Source of the DNA: Flavobacteriales bacterium
GTDB taxonomy: Bacteria; Bacteroidota; Bacteroidia; Flavobacteriales_F; PHOS-HE28
Reading direction: 5' to 3'
DNA length: 64,000 nucleotides
Assembly (NCBI GenBank): GCA_023957375.1
Contig: JAMLHB010000003.1
Location: forward strand, 131,830 to 195,829
In this document: piece after piece, positions 44,231 through 53,392 of the stretch
Position numbering within the stretch: position 1 is the first letter of the stretch
Layout: each line of letters begins with the position of its first letter
The notes under the pieces: model-generated
The model's input: the letters and a program-made list of their open reading frames with translations, nothing else
Told to the model about the DNA's origin: nothing
The model's database searches: none
Position numbers and translations under genes: made by a program

Positions 44231-46327
44231 TCAATAGTACTGCGAGCGGTTGTCCTTCACGTCGGCGCCTTCCACCAACGCATTGAACACTTGTCCGGCG
44301 GCGCGATTGCGCACCCGGTCCGTCAGCATCTTCAGGTCTTCAGCGCCTGCGGGCATTTCACCGGCGGGCACCAGCGAACCCATCTGGGCCACGCACACCG
44401 CCATGTCGCCGGTGAGCGGAGCGCTGGTGGTGCCGTTGGCCAAGGCAAAGATGGATCCGATCAGCTTCACGTCGCTGTACCCCCCTGGCAGGGAATTCGT
44501 GCTGAAGGCCAGCGCATTGGCCTGCTGCACCGTGCTGCCAACTTCCTGGGCCAGGGCTTGCAGGTCGGCCTTGTTCGTCATTTTCGCCACTAAGGCCTCG
44601 GCCTTTTTCCCCTTCCTTACTTCCTTGGTAAACTGCTCGCGGACATCGGCCAATTGGGGCACCCCGGGCTGGCGGATCGCATGCAGGCTGCACACCACGT
44701 AACTGTCGCCGCTCACCAGCGGTTCGCTGCTGGGCGCATCGGCGGCGGCGTGGTTCACCCAGCGCACCACCTCATCCGCGTTCTGCAGGCCCGGCACGTA
44801 ATTCTGGTCAGGCCGAATGTTGTCCACGGGGGTGTACACCAAGCCCTGCTCTTCCGCCGCCTTGCGGAATGAGGCCGAATCCGGGTGGTTCAGGGAAAAC
44901 TCGTTCGCCGTCTTCCACATGGCCTTCATGGCCTGCAGGGGCGTGATCTTGCGGGTGATGGTCCGCACCCGGCGCTCCTTGCGCGAGCGCTTGCCCAGCA
45001 CTTCCACGATGTGGTAGCCGTAAGAGGTTTTCGCGATGGTGATCGCGCCCACGGGCTCATCGAAGCTGGCCTTGGTGAACTCGGGCACCATGCGCTGGCG
45101 GTCGAACCATTCGTATACCCCGCCGGTGTTCTTGCTGCCGGGATCGTCCGAGAAGCGGGACACCATCTGTTCAAACTTGCTGCGGTCGCGCTTCACCACG
45201 GCCAGCAGGCTGTCGGCACGCTGCTTGGCGGCCAGGTCCTGCTCGGAACCATCCCCGGGGGAGGTGAGCAGGATGTGCCGCACGCGCGCCTCCTCCACAT
45301 CCGCCAGTTCGGCCACCTTCACCAGCTCCCAACTGCCCCCGTTGCGGAAGGGGCCGATCACGGTGCCCACCTCGGCATGGGTGATCAGGGAATCGTTCAG
45401 GTGGTCCGCCGTTCCTTCCTGGTAGGCGGTGGGCGCAGGCGAGCGGTTGTCCGAATAGGACATCACCAGGGCGCTGTCCGCGCTGCTGGTCGTGGCGGCC
45501 TCAAAGTCGGCCTTCAGGGCCTGCATGTCTTCGCGGGCGTGCTCGATGTCCTCTTGGCTCGGGGTGGCGTTGAACTGCACGTAGGCAAAAGCGCGCGAGG
45601 CGGTTTGGCGGTACTGGCGGTCGTTCTTGTGGGCGTCGTAGAAGCGGCGCAGCTCCGCATCGGCAACAGGGTACAGGCTGTCCGGCTCGGCATCCATGCG
45701 CTGGGCCACGAACTTGAAGTCGGCCTTGAGGTTCTTCGCCTGCCATTCGTCCAGCACCTGTGCACCGTTCACAAAGCAGCTCTTCTTCACCAGGTCGTTG
45801 TACTTGGCTTGGATGCGCTGGGGCACGAAGGTGCGCTTCTGCATGTCGAACAGGGCGAGGTTGTTCTCCTGCACGTATTTGAAATACTGCTTGAGGCGCT
45901 CGGTGCTCACCTGGCCCGTGGCCGGGTCCATGAAGCTTTGGTTGTTGCGGAAATCGGGCAGGATGTTGTTGCCGAAGCGGATATCATCATATTCCTCCCG
46001 GCTGATGGTGGTGCCGAAACCGGCTTCCTCCGCCTGCTCGCTCAGGGTGTAGTGGCGCAGCAGGTCGCTCCATACGCCGTTGCGCACTTGCTGCTGCAAG
46101 TTGTTGTCCACCGTGGTGCCGTTCTGGCGGTACAGGTCCAATTGCTGGTCCACCAAGTTGGAGAACTGTTGCACGTCGATGTCGTTGCCGGCAATGGAGC
46201 CCACGTTGCGGTCGGGCCCGCCGGAACGGTTGCCGATGAAATCGCCCACCACGAACAGCGCCAGGGCACCGCCCACAATGATCCCCAACAGGGTTCCCCG
46301 CTCGCGGATCTTTCCAATTACTGCCAT
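44231..46327 (-). CDS. PpiD/SurA-like periplasmic peptidyl-prolyl isomerase
   Basis: 698 residues. A single N-terminal membrane anchor (GTLLGIIVGGALALFVVGDF) is followed by the SurA_N-like chaperone region (NDIDVQQFSNLVDQQLDLYR). In the second half is a parvulin domain (EARVRHILLTSPGDGSEQDL, FSDDPGSKNTGGVYEWFDRQ, then KTSYGYHIVEVLG), with the conserved HILL and GYHIVEV strands. Such proteins help fold outer-membrane proteins at the periplasmic face. The gene is alone, with a good promoter, between the mre and miaB operons. Confidence 0.88.
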   Translation of the reverse strand: MAVIGKIRERGTLLGIIVGGALALFVVGDFIGNRSGGPDRNVGSIAGNDIDVQQFSNLVDQQLDLYRQNGTTVDNNLQQQVRNGVWSDLLRHYTLSEQAEEAGFGTTISREEYDDIRFGNNILPDFRNNQSFMDPATGQVSTERLKQYFKYVQENNLALFDMQKRTFVPQRIQAKYNDLVKKSCFVNGAQVLDEWQAKNLKADFKFVAQRMDAEPDSLYPVADAELRRFYDAHKNDRQYRQTASRAFAYVQFNATPSQEDIEHAREDMQALKADFEAATTSSADSALVMSYSDNRSPAPTAYQEGTADHLNDSLITHAEVGTVIGPFRNGGSWELVKVAELADVEEARVRHILLTSPGDGSEQDLAAKQRADSLLAVVKRDRSKFEQMVSRFSDDPGSKNTGGVYEWFDRQRMVPEFTKASFDEPVGAITIAKTSYGYHIVEVLGKRSRKERRVRTITRKITPLQAMKAMWKTANEFSLNHPDSASFRKAAEEQGLVYTPVDNIRPDQNYVPGLQNADEVVRWVNHAAADAPSSEPLVSGDSYVVCSLHAIRQPGVPQLADVREQFTKEVRKGKKAEALVAKMTNKADLQALAQEVGSTVQQANALAFSTNSLPGGYSDVKLIGSIFALANGTTSAPLTGDMAVCVAQMGSLVPAGEMPAGAEDLKMLTDRVRNRAAGQVFNALVEGADVKDNRSQYY

Positions 46328-46349
46328 TTACTTATGCTTGAAAGGGGGG

Positions 46350-46357
46350 CAAATATA
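46350..46357 (-). promoter_or_regulatory. -7 promoter element of the foldase gene
   Basis: The minus strand reads TATATTTG here, an exact match to TAnnTTTG, 22 bases before the ATG at 46327. No clear TTG is found at the -33 position. Confidence 0.6.
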
Positions 46358-46529
46358 GGCGGGTGGCCCGTTCAGAAAGAATTCATGCAGCGGTCACGGT
46401 TCTTCCGGCACCTGCCCTCCCTCTTGAACGATCGGATCCGAACCCGGTGAACGCTGCTTGCTTGCCCGCCATGTGCCCCCATCACGCAGGAAAGGCGCGG
46501 GCTTCCACGCGCGGACTTCGGCTGCCACA

Positions 46530-46560
46530 TTGTCACCCAAGCGCGCAATTGGTACCTTCG
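46530..46560 (+). promoter_or_regulatory. Promoter of the miaB operon
   Basis: TTG at 46530-46532, a 20-base spacer and TACCTTCG at 46553-46560, one base from consensus. The miaB ATG is 13 bases downstream. This is the only clear promoter before the five coupled genes from miaB to secG. Confidence 0.68.
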
Positions 46561-46573
46561 CCCCCCTTTTACA

Positions 46574-48061
46574 ATGAGCAAGAAGTTGTATATCGAAAGC
46601 TACGGCTGCCAGATGAACGTCAGCGACAGCGAGGTGGTGGCGAGCATTCTGGCCAAGGAGGGCTACACCGCTGTGGGCAGTGCCGAGGAAGCCGACCTGA
46701 TCCTGCTGAACACGTGCAGCGTGCGCGAGAAGGCCGAGCAGACCGTGCTGCAACGCATCAACGAGATGAACCGCCTGAAGGCGGTGAACAAGGACCTGAA
46801 GGTGGGCGTGCTGGGCTGCATGGCCGAGCGGATGAAGGAGAACCTGCTGGTGGAGAAGAAGGTGGTGGACCTGGTGGTGGGGCCCGATGCCTACCGCAGC
46901 CTGCCCCGCCTGTTGGATGAAGTGGGCAGCGGGCAACGCGCCGTGAACGTGCTGCTGAGCCGGGAGGAAACCTACGGGGAGATCGTGCCGGTGCGGCTGA
47001 ACAGCAACAGCGTTACCGCCTTCGTCACCATCATGCGGGGCTGCGACAACATGTGCGCCTTCTGCGTGGTGCCCTTCACCCGCGGGCGCGAACGCAGCCG
47101 GGACCCGGAAACCATTGTGCAGGAGTGTGTGCAATTGGTGGCCGACGGCTACAAGGAGGTCACCCTGCTGGGGCAGAACGTGGACAGCTTCCGCTGGAAC
47201 ATCGACGCACGGGGAACCGTGAAAGACCCCGGCCTGCCCGTAACGGATTTCGCCGACCTGCTGGAAATGGTGGCCTTGGCCTGCCCCGGCCTCCGCATCC
47301 GGTACAGCACCAGCCACCCCAAGGACATGACCGACAAGGTGCTGGCGGTGATGGCCAAGTACGGCAACATCTGCAAATACATCCACCTGCCGGTGCAAAG
47401 CGGCAGCAGCCATGTGCTCCAGGGCATGAACCGCGGCTACGACCGCGACTGGTACATGGAACGCGTAGCCTCCATCCGGCGCTACATGCCTGATTGCGCC
47501 TTGAGCACCGACATCATCGCGGGTTTCTGCGGCGAAACCGAGGAAGACCACCGGGCCACCCTCTCCCTGATGGACGAGGTGGGCTACGACATGGCCTTCA
47601 TGTTCAAGTACAGCGAACGGCCCAAAACCTTGGCGGCCCGGAAGCTTCCGGATGACGTGCCCGAAGAGGTGAAAAGCCGCCGCCTCACCGAGATCATCGA
47701 TGCCCAGAAGGCCAACTCGGCCAAGCGGATGGCCACCTATGTGGGCCAGGTGCACGAGGTACTGATCGAAGGGGTGAGCAAGCGCAGTGACCAGTTCATG
47801 TTCGGGCGCAACACGCAGAACTCCGTGGTGATCGTGCCGCGTTTCAGTGAGCAGTTGTCAGTTGTAAGTTGTCCGGCTGCAAGGAAGGGCGATGGCCGCG
47901 ATGAAAGTTCTCTTCGCGACCTGACAACCAGCAACCAACAACTGACAACCCCTGAGTTACGTCCCGGCGACCTCATCCAAGTCCGCATTACCAGCGCCAC
48001 CGCCGGGTCGCTGCAAGGGGAACCGCTGGCCATGATGAACGCAACCGCACCGTCGGCATGA
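46574..48061 (+). CDS. miaB: tRNA-2-methylthio-N6-dimethylallyladenosine synthase MiaB
   Basis: Radical SAM methylthiotransferase that modifies A37 of tRNAs. 495 residues. The N-terminal UPF0004 domain has the three cluster cysteines in YIESYGCQMN, LNTCSVREKA and VLGCMAERMKE. The radical SAM cluster is in IMRGCDNMCAFCVVPFTRGR (CxxxCxxC). The TRAM domain is at the C-terminus (LRPGDLIQVRITSATAGSLQ). Just before TRAM, residues of about 426 to 459 are an in-frame palindromic repeat insertion (QLSVVS to NQQLTT) not found in ordinary MiaB. It overlaps the next gene by four bases. Confidence 0.95.
   Translation: MSKKLYIESYGCQMNVSDSEVVASILAKEGYTAVGSAEEADLILLNTCSVREKAEQTVLQRINEMNRLKAVNKDLKVGVLGCMAERMKENLLVEKKVVDLVVGPDAYRSLPRLLDEVGSGQRAVNVLLSREETYGEIVPVRLNSNSVTAFVTIMRGCDNMCAFCVVPFTRGRERSRDPETIVQECVQLVADGYKEVTLLGQNVDSFRWNIDARGTVKDPGLPVTDFADLLEMVALACPGLRIRYSTSHPKDMTDKVLAVMAKYGNICKYIHLPVQSGSSHVLQGMNRGYDRDWYMERVASIRRYMPDCALSTDIIAGFCGETEEDHRATLSLMDEVGYDMAFMFKYSERPKTLAARKLPDDVPEEVKSRRLTEIIDAQKANSAKRMATYVGQVHEVLIEGVSKRSDQFMFGRNTQNSVVIVPRFSEQLSVVSCPAARKGDGRDESSLRDLTTSNQQLTTPELRPGDLIQVRITSATAGSLQGEPLAMMNATAPSA
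47851..47950. repeat. Palindromic TTGTCAG-type repeat inside miaB
   Basis: Left arm GCAGTTGTCAGTTGTAAG (47851 on); right arm ACAACTGACAACC (47938-47950). The centre is unrelated to that of the mfd copy at 12904. Both copies are read in the same direction and frame, giving QLSVVS at the start and NQQLTT at the end. It separates the radical SAM part of MiaB from the TRAM domain. Confidence 0.85.
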
Positions 48062-49266
48062 ACGTGCAACCCATCAAGCAACGCTTCGGCATCATCGGCG
48101 CCTCGCCCTTGCTGGACCGTGCCATTGAGATCGCCGCGCAGGTGGCGCCCACCGACCTCAGCGTGCTGATCAGCGGCGAAAGCGGCAGCGGCAAGGAGGT
48201 GATGCCCCAGATCGTGCACGCCTTCAGCGCCCGCAAGCACGGACCATACATCGCCGTGAACTGCGGCGCCATACCCGAGGGCACCATCGACAGCGAGCTC
48301 TTCGGCCACGAAAAAGGGGCCTTTACCGGGGCGCATGAGGCCCGCAAGGGCTATTTCGAGGTGGCCAACGGAGGCACCATCTTCCTGGATGAGGTGGGCG
48401 AACTGCCCTTGGCCACGCAAGTGCGCCTGTTGCGCGTGCTGGAAACCGGCGAGTTCATCCGTGTGGGCAGCAGCAAGGCCCAGAAAACGGATGTGCGCGT
48501 GGTGGCCGCCACCAACGTGGACATGCTGCAGGCCGTGCAGCGCGGCCGCTTCCGCGAAGACCTTTACTACCGGCTCAACACCGTCCCCATTCACGTGCCC
48601 GCCCTGCGTGAAAGGCCGGAGGACATCCACCTGCTCTTCCGTTGGTTCGCCCAAGAGGCGGCCACTCGCTACAAGGCCCCGCCGATCACCCTCTCCGAAA
48701 AGGCCCGCCAACTGCTCACCGCATACCGCTGGCCCGGCAATGTGCGCCAGCTACGCAACCTCACCGAGCAGATCAGCGTGATCGAAAAGGAACGCGAAAT
48801 AGGCGCCGAAACGCTCGCCAGCTACCTCCCCCGCGAAAGCACCGCCCTGGTGCCTGCCGGGGAATTGGGCACCGCACAGGGCATGGAGGCCATCAACGAA
48901 AGGGAGCTCATCTTCAAGTTCCTCTTCGACATGAAGAGCGACCTCAACGCCTTGAAGGAACAAGTACGCCTGCTGGGCGGGGCAGCGCAAGGCATGGTGG
49001 CCCACCAGCCCCCCGCCCCCTACCCGGACCAGATCCTGCTGGCCCACGGGGCCGACGGGGGCATGAGCATCAGCATGCCCGACCGGGCGGACGAGGAGGT
49101 GGAGCACACCGAGGTGCAGGAATCCCTGAGTTTGGAGGAAAAAGAACGCGAGCTGATCCAAAAAGCGTTGGACAAGCACCGCGGAAAGCGCAAAAAGGCC
49201 GCGCAGGAACTCGGCATCAGTGAACGTACCCTTTACCGCAAGATCAAGGAGTGGAACATCGGATGA
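48058..49266 (+). CDS. Sigma-54-dependent transcriptional activator without receiver domain
   Basis: 402 residues. The AAA+ domain starts within 15 residues of the N-terminus: Walker A in LISGESGSGKEVMPQIVHAF, the sigma-54 contact loop in GHEKGAFTGAHEARKGYFEV, Walker B in GGTIFLDEVGELPL, and the arginine-finger region in RGRFREDLYYRLNTVPIHVP. A linker of about 130 residues leads to a Fis-type helix-turn-helix (KRKKAAQELGISERTLYRKI). No REC, GAF or PAS domain precedes the ATPase, so control must come from another protein, from abundance, or be absent. Four-base overlaps with miaB and lptE place it in a conserved envelope operon. Confidence 0.93.
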   Translation: MNVQPIKQRFGIIGASPLLDRAIEIAAQVAPTDLSVLISGESGSGKEVMPQIVHAFSARKHGPYIAVNCGAIPEGTIDSELFGHEKGAFTGAHEARKGYFEVANGGTIFLDEVGELPLATQVRLLRVLETGEFIRVGSSKAQKTDVRVVAATNVDMLQAVQRGRFREDLYYRLNTVPIHVPALRERPEDIHLLFRWFAQEAATRYKAPPITLSEKARQLLTAYRWPGNVRQLRNLTEQISVIEKEREIGAETLASYLPRESTALVPAGELGTAQGMEAINERELIFKFLFDMKSDLNALKEQVRLLGGAAQGMVAHQPPAPYPDQILLAHGADGGMSISMPDRADEEVEHTEVQESLSLEEKERELIQKALDKHRGKRKKAAQELGISERTLYRKIKEWNIG

Positions 49267-49760
49267 CCACCGCCATGGCGGGCCTGGCGCTGATCGCAGC
49301 GGCCGGTTGCACCGTGAACTATTCGCTCAGCGGCGGGTCCGTGCCCGCGTCGGCAAAAACATTGAGCGTGGCGGCCATGGATGCGCGCGCCCCGCTCTGC
49401 CCCCCGCAGGCCGCCCAGGTGATCACCGAGGCCGTGCGCGACCTGATGCAGGCCCAAACACCGCTCAACCTGGCGCAAGGTGATGGCGACATTGCCTACG
49501 AAGGAACCATTACCGGCTACGACGTGCAACCGGTGAGCATCCAGGCCGATGAAACCGCCGCCCTCAACCGGCTCACCGTCACCCTCACCGTCCACTATAC
49601 CAACAAGGCGGACAGCAAGGCCAACGCGGATTTCACCGTTTCCCGCTTCGCCGACTACCCCAGCACGCAGGACCTTGGCAGCGTGGAGACCGCCTTGGTG
49701 GAGGATATCGCCAAGCAATTGGCACAGGATATATTCGACCGTACTTTGGGCAACTGGTGA
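49263..49760 (+). CDS. lptE: LptE-family LPS assembly lipoprotein
   Basis: 165 residues from the ATG at 49263, overlapping the preceding stop. The N-terminus MTTAMAGLALIAAAGCTVNY is a short lipoprotein signal with the lipobox AAGC. Then comes the family phrase VNYSLSGGSVPASAKTLSVA, and further on GTITGYDVQPVSIQADETAA and LTVTLTVHYTNKADSKA. It acts as the plug partner of LptD in the outer membrane. The synteny (sigma-54 activator before, TPR protein and secG after) matches that in many Bacteroidota. Confidence 0.87.
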   Translation: MTTAMAGLALIAAAGCTVNYSLSGGSVPASAKTLSVAAMDARAPLCPPQAAQVITEAVRDLMQAQTPLNLAQGDGDIAYEGTITGYDVQPVSIQADETAALNRLTVTLTVHYTNKADSKANADFTVSRFADYPSTQDLGSVETALVEDIAKQLAQDIFDRTLGNW

Positions 49761-50872
49761 TCAACGGCAACATGGACCGCGAACGACTTGCCGAACTGCT
49801 TCAACACCCCGCCCGCACGGCAGAATCGGACCTGGCCGGCCTGCGCGCCATGGCCGGGCGGTTTCCCTGGTTCAGCGGTGCCCGGCTGTTGATGGCCGTG
49901 GGCGCGCACGGCACGGGCAACGTGCTGGACGCCGAAGGCCAGGAACCATCGGCCGCGCACCTGCCCTCACGTGCCGTGTTGTATGACCTGCTGCACCCGG
50001 AGGAAACGGTCCCTGCCACGGTGGCTATGCAGGTAGTGAGGGAGGAAGTGGCGGTACCACCGTTGCCGACCCTTGCTGCACCCATTGGCACGGCCCCGGC
50101 AACGGGCCCGGATCCCGACCAGGTGGCCCAAGACGCCATGGAACAACGGCCGGAACCGGAAGTTCGGAACGAAAAGGAGGGTGACCAAGCACCGGACGCC
50201 ACCGGTCCCGCCACCCCGCTGGCCGGCGGCAATACCGCCGCTTTGCCTGGCGAAGCGCCCGGCACCCCAGATTTCCTGGCCCGCCTCTATGCCGAAGCCG
50301 TGCAAAGCACCCACTTCAACATAGAGCAGTGGGCCACTCCTGCCCCACCTCCCCAGCCAGCCGGGCCGGAACAGCATGCGGAACAGGGCGAAAGCCGTCC
50401 CGTTCCACCGGAACCCTCCGGCGGCGCGATCGGCTCCGACGCGGCGCCCCCCACGGCCAGCGATAGAATGCGGCTGACCGACTGGCTCGCACAAGCCAGC
50501 ACCCCAAGCCCGGGTGCCACGGCGCCCACCCCGGCACCACCAGCCGCACATGAAGCAGGCATGGGCGTGAAGGCCGCCGCAGGGCCGGACCCGGGGGCCC
50601 CGGACCAGTCGGCGATCCTGGACCGCTTCATCCAGCACGCCATCCCGCCGCCCAAGGCGGAAAAGGCCGCGTTCTTCACCCCCCAAAAGGCCGCCAAACG
50701 CAGCCTGCAGGATGAAGGGATCGTGAGCGAAACACTGGCCCGCATACACGAAAAGCAAGGCAATTTTGCCAAGGCCAAGGAAGTATATGACCGCCTGGCT
50801 GTCCTGCATCCGGGGAAAAGCATTTACTTCGCAGCCCTTTCCAAGGCCCTTGAAGGCCGAACGAACAAGTAG
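49757..50872 (+). CDS. Proline/alanine-rich protein with C-terminal TPR-like segment
   Basis: 371 residues if the GTG at 49757 is used (it overlaps the lptE stop) or 366 from the ATG at 49772. The N-terminus (LAGLRAMAGRFPWFSGARLL) and the C-terminus (VSETLARIHEKQGNFAKAKE, VYDRLAVLHPGKSIYFAALS) are conserved in the homologous operon position in Bacteroidota. The middle of about 220 residues is low-complexity, rich in Pro, Ala and Gly, and probably disordered. Function unknown; the TPR-like tail suggests a protein-binding role. secG follows after two bases. Confidence 0.75.
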   Translation: MINGNMDRERLAELLQHPARTAESDLAGLRAMAGRFPWFSGARLLMAVGAHGTGNVLDAEGQEPSAAHLPSRAVLYDLLHPEETVPATVAMQVVREEVAVPPLPTLAAPIGTAPATGPDPDQVAQDAMEQRPEPEVRNEKEGDQAPDATGPATPLAGGNTAALPGEAPGTPDFLARLYAEAVQSTHFNIEQWATPAPPPQPAGPEQHAEQGESRPVPPEPSGGAIGSDAAPPTASDRMRLTDWLAQASTPSPGATAPTPAPPAAHEAGMGVKAAAGPDPGAPDQSAILDRFIQHAIPPPKAEKAAFFTPQKAAKRSLQDEGIVSETLARIHEKQGNFAKAKEVYDRLAVLHPGKSIYFAALSKALEGRTNK

Positions 50873-50874
50873 AA

Positions 50875-51207
50875 ATGGTCGCCATCTCCATCATCATCAT
50901 CATCCTGGCCGTGCTGCTCGGCTTGGTCGTACTTGCGCAAAACCCCAAGGGTGGCGGCCTCGCCGCGGGCTTCACCGGTGCCCAGCAGATCGGTGGCGTG
51001 CAGCGCACGGCGGACTTCATGGAAAAGGCCACATGGACGTTGGCCATCGCCATCATGGCCCTGTGCCTGGTGTCCGCATCCCTGCAAAACACCACCGTGG
51101 TGGGCGACAACCTGGACGCCCCCATCGTGCTGGACGAAAACCCCAATGCGAGCTCGGCCATCGTGCCCAGCGACAGCATGGCGGTTTCAGCCCCCCAAGG
51201 CAATTGA
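50875..51207 (+). CDS. secG: Preprotein translocase subunit SecG
   Basis: Small membrane subunit of SecYEG that eases protein translocation. 110 residues. Two membrane helices (VAISIIIIILAVLLGLVVLA and WTLAIAIMALCLVSASL) flank the loop AQNPKGGGLAAGFTGAQQIG, which carries the family signature. The C-terminal tail is acidic and serine-rich and longer than in E. coli, as is common in Bacteroidota. Last gene of the miaB operon; 142 bases separate it from groES. Confidence 0.93.
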   Translation: MVAISIIIIILAVLLGLVVLAQNPKGGGLAAGFTGAQQIGGVQRTADFMEKATWTLAIAIMALCLVSASLQNTTVVGDNLDAPIVLDENPNASSAIVPSDSMAVSAPQGN

Positions 51208-51349
51208 GAAGCGGCTACGGCCAGCCTGTCAGTTCCAACTGACATAACGGAGCGGCTCCCCGCTCTCTCGGACACTTTTGGCAGTCCGGTGTACTTGGCA
51301 CGGGAATGGCTGGCTGCGCGCCGCAAATCAATCCAATCCCAAACAAAAC

Positions 51350-51643
51350 ATGGCGACCAAAGTGAAGCCCTTGGCTGACCGCGTGCTGGTAGAAGCTGCC
51401 GCGGCCGAAGAAACCACCAAAGGCGGGATCATCATCCCCGACACGGCAAAGGAGAAACCCCAACGCGGCAAGATCATTGCCATCGGAACCGGCCGCATTT
51501 CGGACGAAGGCAAAGTGACCCCGCTAAGCGTGAAGGTGGGCGACCAGGTCCTCTACGGCAAGTACAGCGGAACCGAGCTGAACTTGGACGGCAAGGACTA
51601 CATGATCATGCGCGAAAGCGACATCTACGCCGTGCTGAACTGA
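51350..51643 (+). CDS. groES: Co-chaperonin GroES
   Basis: Lid of the GroEL chamber. 97 residues from the ATG at 51350 ([20 protein letters not shown]). The mobile loop ([20 protein letters not shown]) and the roof and base strands ([45 protein letters not shown]) are complete. Possible -7 elements upstream include TGTACTTGG near 51290. No CIRCE element was recognised before the gene. groEL follows after 45 bases. Confidence 0.97.
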   Translation: MATKVKPLADRVLVEAAAAEETTKGGIIIPDTAKEKPQRGKIIAIGTGRISDEGKVTPLSVKVGDQVLYGKYSGTELNLDGKDYMIMRESDIYAVLN

Positions 51644-51682
51644 GCGCACACCAACAACGGACAACGCAAAAACGACAACTGA

Positions 51683-53323
<1,641 letters not shown>

Positions 53324-53343
53324 GCCCACAAGCCTCAGCAAAC

Positions 53344-53374
53344 GGAAGGGCCGCCCGGATCGGGCGGCCCTTCC
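53344..53374. terminator. Strong hairpin terminator after groEL
   Basis: GGAAGGGCCGCCCG and CGGGCGGCCCTTCC, a perfect 14-base stem with loop GAT, followed by TGTTCTTG. The convergent CHAT gene ends 19 bases later, so it probably serves both strands. Confidence 0.85.
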
Positions 53375-53392
53375 TGTTCTTGCACGTTCCGT

